From Jatrophihabitans sp. (lineage in GTDB: Bacteria; Actinomycetota; Actinomycetes; Mycobacteriales; Jatrophihabitantaceae): DNA of 64,000 nt. Numbering within the stretch: the stretch's first letter is position 1; every line of letters starts with the position of its first letter. This document shows, piece by piece, positions 1 through 9,515 of this stretch. The position numbers and the translations under genes were made by a program. Below the pieces are notes generated by a model. That model worked only from the letters and a program-made list of their open reading frames with translations, was not told the DNA's origin and did no database searches. Location of the stretch: contig DASVQQ010000010.1 of assembly GCA_036389035.1 (NCBI GenBank), forward strand, positions 1-64,000. The letters are read 5' to 3'.

Positions 1-1
1 C

Positions 2-943
2 GTGCGCGACATCGAGTTCGTCGCCGCCTTCGACGTCGACGCCAAGAAGGTCGGCCGCGACCTGTCCGAGGCCATCGTCGCCAGCGAGAACAACACCATC
101 AAGATCGCCGACGTGCCTCCGATGGACGTCACCGTCCAGCGCGGCGTCACGCTGGACGGTCTCGGCAAGTACTACCGGGAGACGATCGAGGAGTCCGAGG
201 CCGAGCCGGTCGACGTCGTGGCTGCGCTGAAGGACGCGCGCGTCGACGTGCTCGTCTCCTACCTCCCGGTGGGCTCGGAGGAGGCCGACAAGCACTACGC
301 GCAGTGCGCCATCGACGCCAAGGTGGCGTTCGTCAACGCGCTGCCCGTGTTCATCGCCGGCACCCCCGAGTGGGCCGAGAAGTTCCGCGCCGCAGGCGTC
401 CCGATCGTCGGCGACGACATCAAGAGCCAGGTCGGCGCGACCATCACCCACCGGGTGCTGGCGAAGCTGTTCGAGGACCGCGGCGTGGTCCTCGACCGCA
501 CGATGCAGCTCAACGTCGGCGGCAACATGGACTTCATGAACATGCTGGAGCGCGAGCGGCTGGAGTCGAAGAAGATCTCCAAGACCCAGGCCGTCACCTC
601 CAACATCGACCACGACCTGGGCTCGCGCAACGTGCACATCGGCCCGTCGGACTACGTCCAGTGGCTCGATGACCGCAAGTGGGCCTACGTCCGGCTCGAG
701 GGCCGCGCGTTCGGCGAGGTGCCGCTGAACCTGGAGTACAAGCTCGAGGTGTGGGACTCCCCGAACTCGGCCGGCATCATCATCGACGCCCTGCGCGCGG
801 CCAAGATCGCCATGGACCGGGGCGTCGGCGGCCCCATCCTGTCGGCCTCGGCGTACTTCATGAAGTCCCCGCCGGAGCAGCACGACGACGACACTGCCCG
901 CGACATGGTCGAGGCCTTCATCCGCGGTGAGATCGAGCGCTAA
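2..943 (+). CDS. ino1: Inositol-3-phosphate synthase, 5'-truncated by window
   Basis: Converts glucose 6-phosphate to 1L-myo-inositol 1-phosphate (NAD-dependent, cytosolic), the first step to mycothiol and phosphatidylinositol in actinomycetes. The 313 visible residues match the actinobacterial Ino1 family, including [49 protein letters not shown] and [12 protein letters not shown]. The family is about 360 residues, so roughly 45 N-terminal residues with the start of the Rossmann fold lie before base 1. The GTG at position 2 is internal and not the true start. A strong inverted repeat follows. Identification is secure. Confidence 0.95.
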   Translation: MRDIEFVAAFDVDAKKVGRDLSEAIVASENNTIKIADVPPMDVTVQRGVTLDGLGKYYRETIEESEAEPVDVVAALKDARVDVLVSYLPVGSEEADKHYAQCAIDAKVAFVNALPVFIAGTPEWAEKFRAAGVPIVGDDIKSQVGATITHRVLAKLFEDRGVVLDRTMQLNVGGNMDFMNMLERERLESKKISKTQAVTSNIDHDLGSRNVHIGPSDYVQWLDDRKWAYVRLEGRAFGEVPLNLEYKLEVWDSPNSAGIIIDALRAAKIAMDRGVGGPILSASAYFMKSPPEQHDDDTARDMVEAFIRGEIER

Positions 944-963
944 CTGTCCTTGTTGGGCACGCC

Positions 964-1022
964 ATTGTGCGGCCCGAATCCGCGCGCTGAGTCGATCTCA
1001 TCGCGGATTCGGGCCGCACAAT
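964..1022. terminator. Bidirectional terminator between convergent genes
   Basis: A perfect 21-bp inverted repeat (964-984 with 1002-1022) with a 17-nt loop lies between the ends of ino1 and of the leftward secreted-protein gene. No long T-run follows, as is common in GC-rich actinobacteria. The core GCGGCCC(C)GAATCCGCG recurs once more at 2443-2459, so it may also be a dispersed repeat. Confidence 0.75.
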
Positions 1023-1035
1023 TCGTTTGTAGGGG

Positions 1036-2316
1036 TCAGCAGTACACGCAGGTGAGGAACCAGTAGTAGCCGGTCACATATCCGTGCAGGTAGGTCTCCT
1101 GCGCGCCGGAGAGGTTGACCAGCTCGACCGTGTCTTCGACGCGCTTGTTGATGGTCAGCTCGGTGGGCTGGCGGGCCGGCGTCGAGGACAGCGTCACCGT
1201 GCGGCTCCATGGACTATGCGGGTTGTACAGCCCGAGCAGGGTCGGTTGCCCGGGCTGGTCGGGAGAGAGAACGATGTTGTAGGCCAGCGTCAGCTCGTCG
1301 GTGACCCCCAGGTACAGGGGGAGCGGCTGCTGTTGGAACAGCCGGAGCTGCGTTCCGGAGCGGGTCCCCAGCATGGCCTTGATCGGCGTCGGGCTGACCG
1401 CGACATAGTGGCCCTCCACCACCTGGAAGTCTGGTGAGTCCGAGCCTGGCAGGTAGTAGCCCATCAGGTCGATGACCAGGTGGACGCCGGCGGTGCTCGA
1501 CTGGCTGAAGGTGAGCTTGCCGTCGCTGTTCACCTTGACCACCCGCTGGGTCTGCATCGGCTGCGGCGCCGTCCGGTTGCCGAGGAACCGCATGTGCAGG
1601 GTGGCCTGGCGGCCGTCGCCGGTGGTGACGCTCAGCAGGCCGGTGGCACGCGCCGACAGCACCGCGATGTTCAGCACCACGGCGCTGGCGCCGCCGGCCG
1701 GGATGCCGCCGCGCCCGGGCATGGCCAGGGTGATCCTGCGGCCGGGAAGCAGCGGGCTGGTGGCCCGGGTGTCCAGGATCCTGGAGTCGAGGGCGGCGAA
1801 CGTGCCGGACCGGGTGGGCGTACCGGGCTTGTAGTCGCCCAGCACCTCGACGATCAGGTGCACGGCCGTGGCCGAGTTGTTGCGGATGGTCACCCCGCCG
1901 TTCGCGCCCAGCTTGACCGTCAACTGCTGGCTGATGGTGCTGCCGCCGACCAGCGACATCGTCACGTGGCCGTTCCAGACGGAACCGCTGGGGTACACCG
2001 ACAGCGACCCGGCCGGGGCGTTGCCCGGCACCGTCACCTTGATGACCGCCGCCGGTGTCCCTGCCCGCCTGACGGGGGCGGTGACGGTGTGCCTGGGCGC
2101 GACGGCGCCCAGCCGGCCGCCGAGTCCGGACCGGGTGTCGAGCACCCGGACCGGGTTGCCGCGGACCGGAAAGTAGCTGCCGGCACCCGGGTCGGGGAAC
2201 TGGGAGGCAGCCGTCCGGGAAGCGGACAGCGTGCCGGGAGCGGCCCCGACCGGCGGACTCGTCAGCAGTCCGACGACCAGCGAGCAACCGGCGAGGACGG
2301 CGAGGATTCTGGACAT
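1036..2316 (-). CDS. Secreted protein with two VLDTR-type beta-rich domains
   Basis: Encodes 426 residues. It starts with ATG at 2316, preceded by AGAGGAG, and has an N-terminal signal peptide (MSRILAVLAGCSLVVGLLTS, cut near GAAPG). Two homologous segments carry the motifs VRVLDTRSGLGG (residue ~55) and SRILDTRATS (residue ~195). Such modules recur in extracellular proteins of high-GC actinobacteria, but I know of no enzymatic activity for them. The remainder is rich in Val, Thr and Ser with alternating hydrophobic strands and ends in a Tyr- and Cys-containing tail (YYWFLTCVYC). Cell-surface or extracellular location is inferred from the signal peptide; the function is unknown. Confidence 0.75.
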   Translation of the reverse strand: MSRILAVLAGCSLVVGLLTSPPVGAAPGTLSASRTAASQFPDPGAGSYFPVRGNPVRVLDTRSGLGGRLGAVAPRHTVTAPVRRAGTPAAVIKVTVPGNAPAGSLSVYPSGSVWNGHVTMSLVGGSTISQQLTVKLGANGGVTIRNNSATAVHLIVEVLGDYKPGTPTRSGTFAALDSRILDTRATSPLLPGRRITLAMPGRGGIPAGGASAVVLNIAVLSARATGLLSVTTGDGRQATLHMRFLGNRTAPQPMQTQRVVKVNSDGKLTFSQSSTAGVHLVIDLMGYYLPGSDSPDFQVVEGHYVAVSPTPIKAMLGTRSGTQLRLFQQQPLPLYLGVTDELTLAYNIVLSPDQPGQPTLLGLYNPHSPWSRTVTLSSTPARQPTELTINKRVEDTVELVNLSGAQETYLHGYVTGYYWFLTCVYC

Positions 2317-2408
2317 GGCGCGCTCCTCTGAGCCACCGGGATCCGGTCGCATCGGCCGGTTACGCCCCTTACTGGCTAGACACCTGACGTCGGCAATCCG
2401 TTGACAGC

Positions 2409-3170
2409 TCAGCTGACTTTTTCCGACCGCTTTCGCCATGGGGCGGCCCCGAATCCGCGGTGAGAGCGGGGTACTGGCGGCTGTGACCAGGCCGTCCCGA
2501 CCCTGGTGAGGACGCGGGCGTCGCGGTTGACGGCGACGCAGAACTGCGGGGTGGCACAGGAGACCTTGCGCAGCTCCATGATGTCGATCCGGACCGGCTG
2601 TGACCAGGCGCCGTTGTCGTAGCTCACCGCCAATCCCTCGGCGTCCACCGCGACGCAGGACGTCGTAGAGGCACAGGACACCGAGGTCAACCTGCGAGCG
2701 CCGTCTATCACCACCGGCTGCCCCCACCCGTTGCCGGTATAGCTGACCGCGCGTCCAATGCGATCCACCGCGACGCAGAAGGTGGGACTGGCACACGACA
2801 GCGCCGAGACCTCCTGCCCGGGAAACGCATCGGTCCAGGCGCTCCATCCCGCCTCGGTGTAAGTACGCGCCCCGCCCCAGCGGTCCAACAGCACACAGAA
2901 GTCCTGGGAGGTGCGGCCGGTCGAAGGTCATCGACCGGCCGTCGTGGTCGATGGCCATGCAGAGGCTGGGGGAGGAGCAGGACACCCCTTCCATCGTCCT
3001 GCCGGCGTCGATCTGGACCGGCGCCGACCAGTGGTCTCCGTCGTAGCCGATCGCTGCCCCGGAGCCGATCGCGACGCAGAAGGTCTGCGACACGCACGAG
3101 ACCGGCCGCCGGCCGGGCTCGTCGCCGGCCGGCCCGCCGCCGGCGAGTATCAGCCCTGCCGGCCGCCGGC
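2409..3170 (-). pseudogene. Decayed gene for a Cys-rich repeat (propeller-like) protein
   Basis: Two reading frames on the minus strand together encode four to five copies of a ~45-residue repeat with signature VSC-x-S-x-x-FCVA...G-x-A-x-x-Y...W-x-x-P-V-x-I. Examples are VSCVSQTFCVAIG, VSCSSPSLCMAID, LSCASPTFCVAVD, VSCASTTSCVAVD and VSCATPQFCVAVN. The frame shifts around 2905-2915, where about 20 residues expected between GRSMTFD and SQDFCVLLD are missing. There is no start codon with signal peptide upstream; the 5' end abuts the algH stop. The repeats suggest an extracellular beta-propeller. It is best read as a remnant carrying an internal deletion plus frameshift and lacking its N terminus. 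Confidence 0.7.
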
Positions 3171-3752
3171 CTAGTTCAGGCCGACGTCCACCGGAAAGGT
3201 CGACAGCAGCGACAGCGGCGCGGGCTGGCGGCGCAGCACCGTGCGCCACAGGGTGCCCGGCTGCGGGGAGAAGACGTCGTCCAGGCCGCCGGCGACCACG
3301 AACCAGCCGCCCGCGGCGATCTCGGCCTCCAGCTGGCCGACGCCCCAGCCGGCGTGGCCGGCGAACACCCGCAGGCTCTGCGCCCCGAGCGCGACCTCGG
3401 CCGGCTCGGCGTCCAGGTCGACCAGGGCCAGCCCGCCGCTGACCGCCCGCAGGCCGTTGCCGGCGTCGGTGGCTCCGGACAGCCGGCCCAGGCCCAGGGC
3501 GCCGTCGCGCTGCACCGGCCCGCCGTTGAAGACCACCGACGGATCGCTCATCACCTCTTGCCAGTTCGGCAGGATGTGCCCGACCGGGGTGTGCGACGGC
3601 CGGTTGATGATCACCCCGACGGTGCCTGTGTCATCGTGCTCGATCAGGAACACCACGGTGCGGAAGAACTCCGGGTCCGCCAGGGACGGCGCGGCGATCA
3701 GCAGGCGGTGGGCAGCGGGCGGCAACTGCCAGCTTGGTTCGGCGGGCACCAT
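3171..3752 (-). CDS. YqgE/AlgH (UPF0301) family protein
   Basis: 193 residues, a normal length for the YqgE/AlgH family, whose biochemical role is unsettled. Family hallmarks are HRLLIAAPSLADPEFFRTVVFLIEHDD near the N terminus (shown here by LIAAPSL and TVVFLIEH), GVIINRP, VFNGGPVQ and the C-terminal VFAGHAGWGVGQLE. The ATG at 3752 (MVPAEPSW) fits the family N terminus. Its ribosome site is weak and the frame stays open upstream to 3878, so the start is a judgement. It is divergent from the MFS gene. Confidence 0.88.
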   Translation of the reverse strand: MVPAEPSWQLPPAAHRLLIAAPSLADPEFFRTVVFLIEHDDTGTVGVIINRPSHTPVGHILPNWQEVMSDPSVVFNGGPVQRDGALGLGRLSGATDAGNGLRAVSGGLALVDLDAEPAEVALGAQSLRVFAGHAGWGVGQLEAEIAAGGWFVVAGGLDDVFSPQPGTLWRTVLRRQPAPLSLLSTFPVDVGLN

Positions 3753-3857
3753 TACATCCTGCACCAATACTGTGCGTCGCGGGCTAACGTCGAAGGCTCG
3801 TGCGCCGAACGGAGTACGTACGGGTTGCCACGGCAACTCGAGAAGAAAGCGGATCAC

Positions 3858-5312
3858 GTGACACCCCTGGTCGAGCACCTGCGTCCGGCCCAGCCCCTGC
3901 TGGCTCGGCTGGACTTCCGTCGACTGCTGTCGGTGCGGCTGTTCGGCCAGTTCGCCGACGGGGTGTTCCAGGCCTCCCTGGCCGGCACCATCCTGTTCAA
4001 CCCCGAGCGCCAGGCGCAGGCCGCCGACATCGCGGCCGGTTTCGCGGTGCTGCTGCTGCCGTACTCGGTGCTGGGCCCGTTCGCCGGCGTGCTGCTGGAC
4101 CGCTGGTCACGCCAGCGGGTGCTGCTCGGCGCCAACCTGCTACGGGCGCTGCTGGTCTGCGGGGTGGCCGCCGAGATGGCCGTCGGCGTGCACGGCATGC
4201 CGTTCTACCTGAGCGCGCTGGTGGTCATCTCGGTGAACCGGTTCGTGCTGTCGGCGCTGTCGGCGTCCCAACCGCACGTCGTCGAGCCCGAACGGCTGAT
4301 CACCGCCAACGCGGTGTCCACCACCTGCGGCGCCGTGGTGGCCGCGACCGGCGGAGCCCTGGCCATCACGCTGCGCGCGCTGCTGGGCGGCAGCAACATC
4401 GACTACGCCGTGGTTGCCCTCGGCGCGGCGGCCGCCTACGCGCTGGCCGGCTGGCGGGCCTCGGGCTTCCACCTCCTGCAACTCGGCCCGGACGAGGACA
4501 CCCGCGAGCACTCCGATTCGGTGCGCAACGTGCTCACCGGGCTGGCCGACGGCGCCCGGCACGTCCGCTCGCACCCGTCGGTGCTGCGGGCCTTCGCGGT
4601 GATCGGGGTGCACCGCTTCGCCTACGGGGTCACCGCAATCTGCACCCTGCTGCTCTTTCGCAACTATTTCTCCGATGCGGGAGTGTTCCGGTCCGGGCTC
4701 GCCGGCCTGGGCCAGGTGGTGGCCGCGATCGCGATCGGCGGCGGCCTGGCAGCCCTGCTGACCCCCATCGCCGCGCGCCGGATCGGCTACACCCGGTGGC
4801 CGGCGGCCCTGCTGATGCTCGCCGGAGTGGTGGAGTTGACGCTGGGGCTGCCGTTCAAGCTGCAGACCTTCCTGCCGGCCGCCGCGCTGCTGGGCCTGGC
4901 CGCCCAGGGGGTGAAGATCTGCGTCGACACCCTGATCGCCCAGCGGGTGGCCGATGACTACCGGGGCCGGGTGTTCTCGCTCTACGACACCCTGTTCAAC
5001 GTGATCTTCGTGGCGGCCGGGGTGCTCACCGCGCTGGCACTGCCCGAGAACGGCAAGTCCACCACCGCGGTGACGGTGATCGGCTTCGCCTACCTGATCA
5101 CCGGGGCGGTGTACCTGTTCGCCCGCGACACCGATCCGTTCGCTCCGGTCGGCGGCGTGCCGACCACCCTTCCGGTCAGGGACGAGTCCCCCCACGCCGA
5201 GCCGGTCAGGACGCAGTCCCCCTGGGACGAGCCGGCCATAACCGAGCCGGTGCGAGCCGAACCCGTCCGGGCTGCCCGGCCGGCCGCCCGGGACGCGGTG
5301 CGCCCGCTATAG
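3858..5312 (+). CDS. MFS transporter, probable exporter
   Basis: 484 residues with about twelve hydrophobic segments and the MFS loop signature LDRWSRQRVLLGAN after TM2 (GPFAGVLLDRWS). N- and C-terminal halves are separated by a hydrophilic stretch near residue 215 (LGPDEDTREHSD). The Pro-, Glu- and Arg-rich cytosolic tail contains AEPVR-type repeats. The layout resembles EntS-like exporters, but no substrate can be read from sequence. The GTG start at 3858 follows a GAGAAGAAAG stretch. The frame is also open upstream through the region antisense to algH, so that extension is discounted. Its stop interleaves with the convergent pcnA stop. Confidence 0.82.
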   Translation: MTPLVEHLRPAQPLLARLDFRRLLSVRLFGQFADGVFQASLAGTILFNPERQAQAADIAAGFAVLLLPYSVLGPFAGVLLDRWSRQRVLLGANLLRALLVCGVAAEMAVGVHGMPFYLSALVVISVNRFVLSALSASQPHVVEPERLITANAVSTTCGAVVAATGGALAITLRALLGGSNIDYAVVALGAAAAYALAGWRASGFHLLQLGPDEDTREHSDSVRNVLTGLADGARHVRSHPSVLRAFAVIGVHRFAYGVTAICTLLLFRNYFSDAGVFRSGLAGLGQVVAAIAIGGGLAALLTPIAARRIGYTRWPAALLMLAGVVELTLGLPFKLQTFLPAAALLGLAAQGVKICVDTLIAQRVADDYRGRVFSLYDTLFNVIFVAAGVLTALALPENGKSTTAVTVIGFAYLITGAVYLFARDTDPFAPVGGVPTTLPVRDESPHAEPVRTQSPWDEPAITEPVRAEPVRAARPAARDAVRPL

Positions 5313-6848
5313 CCGAGGCTGCGGGTCCTGCTGGCCGGCATGCCAGGCCCGCAACGCCTGAACGGCCTGCTCGTGGGTCAGCGGCCCGTGCTCCATCCGC
5401 AGTTCGAGCAGGTGCTTGTAGGCCTTGCCGACCAGCGGCCCCGGCTCGAGCCCCAGGATCGCCATGATCTCGGTGCCGTTGAGGTCGGGCCGGATCGCGT
5501 CCAGCTCCTCCTGCTCACGCAGCCGGGCGATCCGCTCCTCCAGCGCGTCATAGGTCGCGGCCAGCATGGCGGCCTTGCGCTTGTTGCGGGTGGTGGTGTC
5601 CGAGCGCACCAGCTTGTGCAGCCGGTCCAGCAACGGCCCGGCGTCGGCGACGTAGCGCCGGACCGCCGAGTCGGTCCACTCACCGCGTCCGTAGCCGTAG
5701 AAGCGCAGGTGCAGAAAGACCAGCCGGGCGATGTCCTCGGTCTGGTCCTTCGGAAACTTCAGCGCCTTCAGCCGGGCCTTGGTGAGCCGGGCGCCGACCA
5801 CCTCGTGGTGGTGGAAGGTGACCAGCTTGGCCCCGCCCGGACCGTCGGCGAACCGCCGGGTGTCCGGCTTGCCGATGTCGTGCAGCAGCGCCGCCCAGCG
5901 CAGCACCAGGTCGGGCTCGGCGCCGGGTTCGCGCTGCTCCAGCTCGATCGCCTGGTCGAGCACCTGCAGGGTGTGGGCGTAGACGTCCTTGTGCTGGCCG
6001 TGCTCGTCGGCTGCCATCCGCAGCGCCGGCAGCTCGGGCAGCACCACGTCGGCCAGGCCGGTGTCGACCAGCACCTCCAGCCCCCGGCGCGGGTGCTTTC
6101 CGCCGATCAGCTTGTTCAGCTCGGCCTGCACCCGCTCGGCGGTGATCCTGGCCAGCTCGCCCGAGGACTGCCGGATCGCCTCGATCAGCGGCTCGGCCGG
6201 CGTGACCCCGAGCTGGGACACGAACCGGGCGGCCCGCAGCATCCGCAGCGGGTCATCGCCGAAGGACTCCTCGGGGGTGGCCGGGGTACGCAGCACGCCC
6301 CGCGCCAGATCGGCCAGCCCGCCGTACGGGTCGACGAAACCGCGGTCGGCCACCGAGACCGCCATCGCGTTCATGGTGAAGTCCCGCCGGCGCAGGTCCT
6401 CGGTGATGTCGGCGCCGAACGCGACCACCGGGTTGCGGCTGACCCGGTCATAGCTGTCGGCGCGGAAGGTGGTGATCTCACACGGCTGGCCGCCGATCTG
6501 CGCGCCGATGGTGCCGAATTCGATGCCGGTGGTCCAGGTGCCCGACGCCAGGGGAGACACCAGCTCCAGGACCCGCTCGGGGTGGGCGTCGGTGGTGAAG
6601 TCCAGGTCGTTGACCGGACGGCCCATCAACGCATCGCGCACCGGGCCGCCGACCAGGTAGAGCTGGTGGCCGGCCGCGGCGAACACCTCGCCCAGCCGGG
6701 CGGCCACCGGTGGGATCGGCACCAGCTCACCGGGGTTGCCGACCGCGGCCGGCGCTGCCGTATCGCTGCGATGCTCGCTCACCGGCCCACTAATCGCCGC
6801 GCCGTCCTGGGAAGCCTTGGCTCCCGTATCGCTGCGCTGCTCGCTCAC
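5307..6848 (-). CDS. pcnA: CCA tRNA nucleotidyltransferase
   Basis: Adds or repairs the 3'-CCA end of tRNAs. Class II nucleotidyltransferase head: [25 protein letters not shown] holds the GG...D-x-D metal-binding signature (GGPVRD, DLDF). [10 protein letters not shown] and DPYGGLADL follow. The C-terminal half has an HD domain ([24 protein letters not shown]) as in actinobacterial CCA enzymes. The start is uncertain: GTG codons at 6848 and 6782 both sit at the edge of a 25-bp direct repeat and both would give a disordered N terminus beginning VSE(Q/H)RSDT. Divergent from the Nudix gene, as in Mycobacterium (Rv3907c-Rv3908). Confidence 0.92.
   Translation of the reverse strand: MSEQRSDTGAKASQDGAAISGPVSEHRSDTAAPAAVGNPGELVPIPPVAARLGEVFAAAGHQLYLVGGPVRDALMGRPVNDLDFTTDAHPERVLELVSPLASGTWTTGIEFGTIGAQIGGQPCEITTFRADSYDRVSRNPVVAFGADITEDLRRRDFTMNAMAVSVADRGFVDPYGGLADLARGVLRTPATPEESFGDDPLRMLRAARFVSQLGVTPAEPLIEAIRQSSGELARITAERVQAELNKLIGGKHPRRGLEVLVDTGLADVVLPELPALRMAADEHGQHKDVYAHTLQVLDQAIELEQREPGAEPDLVLRWAALLHDIGKPDTRRFADGPGGAKLVTFHHHEVVGARLTKARLKALKFPKDQTEDIARLVFLHLRFYGYGRGEWTDSAVRRYVADAGPLLDRLHKLVRSDTTTRNKRKAAMLAATYDALEERIARLREQEELDAIRPDLNGTEIMAILGLEPGPLVGKAYKHLLELRMEHGPLTHEQAVQALRAWHAGQQDPQPRL
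6758..6848. repeat. 25-bp direct repeat carrying alternative pcnA starts
   Basis: Positions 6758-6782 and 6824-6848 are identical except for one base and lie 66 bp (22 codons) apart, so the repeat preserves frame. On the minus strand each copy begins with GTGAGCGAGCA, giving VSEQRSDT and VSEHRSDT. Each copy could therefore initiate pcnA. The origin of the duplication is not visible; it may be a member of a dispersed short repeat. Confidence 0.8.
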
Positions 6849-6888
6849 GTCCACTGACCCTACTGAACCGCCAAGTAGCATCGTTGGC

Positions 6889-7356
6889 ATGTCCCGTGCG
6901 TCGAACAACCGGCGTCCACGGCTTCCCCGGGTCGACGAGACCAGCGCCGGCGGGTTGGTGCTCGACCTGTCCGGACCCGTGCCGCACGGTGCGCTGATCG
7001 GGCGCACCAACAGGCGTGGACGCCTGCTCTGGTCACTGCCCAAGGGCCACCTGGAAGCGGGCGAGACCCTGGAACAGGCGGCGATCCGCGAGGTCGCCGA
7101 AGAGACCGGTATCACCGGCGACATCATCGGCAGCCTGGGCACCATCGACTTCTGGTTCGTGGTCGACGGCCGGCGGGTGCACAAGACCGTCCACCATTAC
7201 CTGATGCGCGCCGTCAGCGGCGAGCTCTCCGACCAGGACGTCGAGGTCACCGAGGTGGCCTGGGTGCCGTTGCCGCGCATCGCCGACCGGCTGGCCTACT
7301 CCGACGAGCGCGGGCTGCTCGATGAGGCCTGCCGGTTGCTGCGGGACACCGCGTGA
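6889..7356 (+). CDS. Nudix hydrolase (MutT4-like)
   Basis: 155 residues. The Nudix box [22 protein letters not shown] (G-x5-E-x7-RE-V-x-EE-x-G) is complete near residues 49-70, so it should hydrolyse a nucleoside diphosphate linked to another moiety with Mg2+. The substrate is not predictable. Its position, divergent from pcnA and immediately upstream of DUF6049-murJ, matches M. tuberculosis mutT4 (Rv3908). ATG at 6889 ([17 protein letters not shown]) has little ribosome site. The stop overlaps the next start by 4 bp (GTGA), so translation is probably coupled. Confidence 0.9.
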   Translation: MSRASNNRRPRLPRVDETSAGGLVLDLSGPVPHGALIGRTNRRGRLLWSLPKGHLEAGETLEQAAIREVAEETGITGDIIGSLGTIDFWFVVDGRRVHKTVHHYLMRAVSGELSDQDVEVTEVAWVPLPRIADRLAYSDERGLLDEACRLLRDTA

Positions 7357-9515
7357 GCCGGCGCGGCCCCCGTCGAGCACTGACCGGCCGGCTGCCGGCC
7401 CTGACGGTCGCCGCGGCCCTGAGCCTGCTCAGCGTGGTCAGCGTGGCGCTGGCGCCGGCCGGCGGCGCGACCGGCCGGCCGCGGACCGCCGCACCGGCCG
7501 CGATCACCCCGGTCTCGATCACGCTGAACTCGATGAGCCCGCGCAGCCCGGACGCGACCAAGTCCAGCCAGCCGGTCACCTTCGCGGTGACGCTCACCAA
7601 CAACACCGACAACACCTACTCCGACGTCGAGCTGGGCCTGCGCCGCGGCCTGTCGATCGGGCGCCAGGAACTGCTGGACGAGGCCCTCAAGCAGCCCCCG
7701 GACACCGACTACCAGGTGCCCGAGCCGCTGCGACTGGGCAAGCAGCTGTTGCCGCGGCAGAGCCTGAACCTCAGCTACCGCACCACCAACAACGACCTCT
7801 GCCTCTGCTTCGACGGGGTCTACCCCTACGCCCTGGTCGTCCGGGCGGTCAGTAACCCCAGCGTGGGCTCGGTGGAGCTCGGCCGGCTGCAGGTGTTCGT
7901 GCCGTCCTTCATAAACGTGCCCCAGCCGGTCCTGCACGGCTGGGTCTGGCCGCTGCTCGACACCCCGCACCGCTCGGTGGACGAGGGCGTCTTCCTGGAC
8001 GAGCAGCTGGCGGGCTCGGTCGGACCCGGCGGCCGGCTCGACCGGGCGCTCAGCACCGCCGAGCTGGTCGCCGGCAAGGCCCGGCTGACCCTGCTGGTCG
8101 ATCCCGACCTGCTGGACAGCCTGGCCGTGATGGCCGGACCGGCCGGCTACAAGGTGCGGGCCGGCACCGGAACCGTCCCGGGCACCGGCGGCCGGCTCGC
8201 CGCCGACTGGCTGGGCCGGCTCAAGCTGCTGCAGGCCGAGCACGACGTGGTGCTCACCGCCTACGCCGACCCGGACGTCAACGCCGTCTCCCGGGCCGGC
8301 CTGAAGTTCTCCACCGCCCTGGAACCACAGGTGCAGGCGCGGATCGCCCCCACCCTCAACGGCGACTTCTCCTCCGACCTGCTCACCTGGCCGGCCGGCA
8401 GCGCGCTGACCGGCAAGGCGCTGAACGCCCTGGTGGGTGGCGGGGCGTCGACGGTGCTGCTCAGCGACGCGGCGCTGCCCGGCCAGAACGACACCGAGCC
8501 GCGGCCCGACGCGCTCTCGCCGCTGCCCTCGGCGGCCGGCAAGGCGCTGGCCCTGGTCACCGACAGCGCCATCCAGGCCACCGTGGCCCGGGCGCTGCGG
8601 ATGGGCTCGGCAGCGGCCAACGACCAGCAGACGTTGCTGGCGCAGCTGGCGATCCGGGCGGCCCAGCAGCCCGAGCGCAGCCACTTCGTGGTGATCGCGC
8701 CCGACCGCTACATCAACGCCAACCCGGTGACGGCGGCCCAGACCATCCTGGCCGCGAACGGAGCCAGCTGGGCGCGTCCGATCGCCCTGCGCTCGGCGCT
8801 GCGGACGGTCACCCCGGTGGACCGCGGTGCCCTGCACACCGGCGCCGAGAGCGCCGCCGCCGAGCTCAACCCGTCCGACATGGCGGCGCTGCGCCGGATC
8901 GAGCAGCAGGTCGCGTCGATGAACGAGGCGCTGCGCGACAACGACGCCGCCGCGGAGTTGCTGGGCGGCTTCAACAACGGCATCAAGCGGGCCGAGTCGA
9001 GCGCGTGGCGGCGCAACCGGGCCGGCGGCTCGGCGGTGACCCGCAGCCTGCAGACCCGGATGAACCAGCTGACCTCGGCCGTGTTCCTGGTGCAACCGGC
9101 CGACGGCACCTACAGCCTGTCCTCCTCGGACTCGCCGGTGGTGGTGACGGTCTCCAACCAGCTGCCCCGGCCGGTGACCGTTCAGGTGAGGGTGACGCCG
9201 GCCAACGGGGTGGTCGGCTTTCGGGCCCCGCCGGCACAGCAACAGACAATTCCGGCGCGCAGCATCGCCACCATCCGCATCCCCACTCATGTCGACCGGC
9301 TGGGTAAGTTTCGGGTCGTGGCAGTGCTCAGCACGCCGGACGGCCGGCAACTCGGGGCCGGCGTGACCCTCAACCTGCGGGCGACCTCGATCGGCACGGT
9401 CACCAAGGCGATCACCGTCGTCGCGGTGAGCGTGCTGGTGCTGGCGCTGCTGCGGCGGCTGGTGCGGCGAATCCGCCACGGCTCCAGCAGGGCCCTGGCC
9501 GGCGCGGCCTCATGA
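7353..9515 (+). CDS. DUF6049 family secreted/membrane-anchored protein
   Basis: 720 residues. A basic N terminus is followed by a signal sequence ([20 protein letters not shown]). A large extracellular region begins with an NEW3-like beta domain ([17 protein letters not shown]), and a single C-terminal TM helix ([14 protein letters not shown]) precedes a basic cytosolic tail. It is the homologue by position and architecture of Rv3909, always next to murJ in actinobacteria, which suggests an envelope role. The molecular function is not established. It overlaps the Nudix gene and murJ by 4 bp each. Confidence 0.85.
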   Translation: MSRRGPRRALTGRLPALTVAAALSLLSVVSVALAPAGGATGRPRTAAPAAITPVSITLNSMSPRSPDATKSSQPVTFAVTLTNNTDNTYSDVELGLRRGLSIGRQELLDEALKQPPDTDYQVPEPLRLGKQLLPRQSLNLSYRTTNNDLCLCFDGVYPYALVVRAVSNPSVGSVELGRLQVFVPSFINVPQPVLHGWVWPLLDTPHRSVDEGVFLDEQLAGSVGPGGRLDRALSTAELVAGKARLTLLVDPDLLDSLAVMAGPAGYKVRAGTGTVPGTGGRLAADWLGRLKLLQAEHDVVLTAYADPDVNAVSRAGLKFSTALEPQVQARIAPTLNGDFSSDLLTWPAGSALTGKALNALVGGGASTVLLSDAALPGQNDTEPRPDALSPLPSAAGKALALVTDSAIQATVARALRMGSAAANDQQTLLAQLAIRAAQQPERSHFVVIAPDRYINANPVTAAQTILAANGASWARPIALRSALRTVTPVDRGALHTGAESAAAELNPSDMAALRRIEQQVASMNEALRDNDAAAELLGGFNNGIKRAESSAWRRNRAGGSAVTRSLQTRMNQLTSAVFLVQPADGTYSLSSSDSPVVVTVSNQLPRPVTVQVRVTPANGVVGFRAPPAQQQTIPARSIATIRIPTHVDRLGKFRVVAVLSTPDGRQLGAGVTLNLRATSIGTVTKAITVVAVSVLVLALLRRLVRRIRHGSSRALAGAAS

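Noticed and set aside
7296..9479. 727-codon open frame antisense to the DUF6049 gene
   Set aside because: His/Gln/Arg-rich low-complexity translation typical of the opposite strand of high-GC genes, no start context, and it crosses two real genes.
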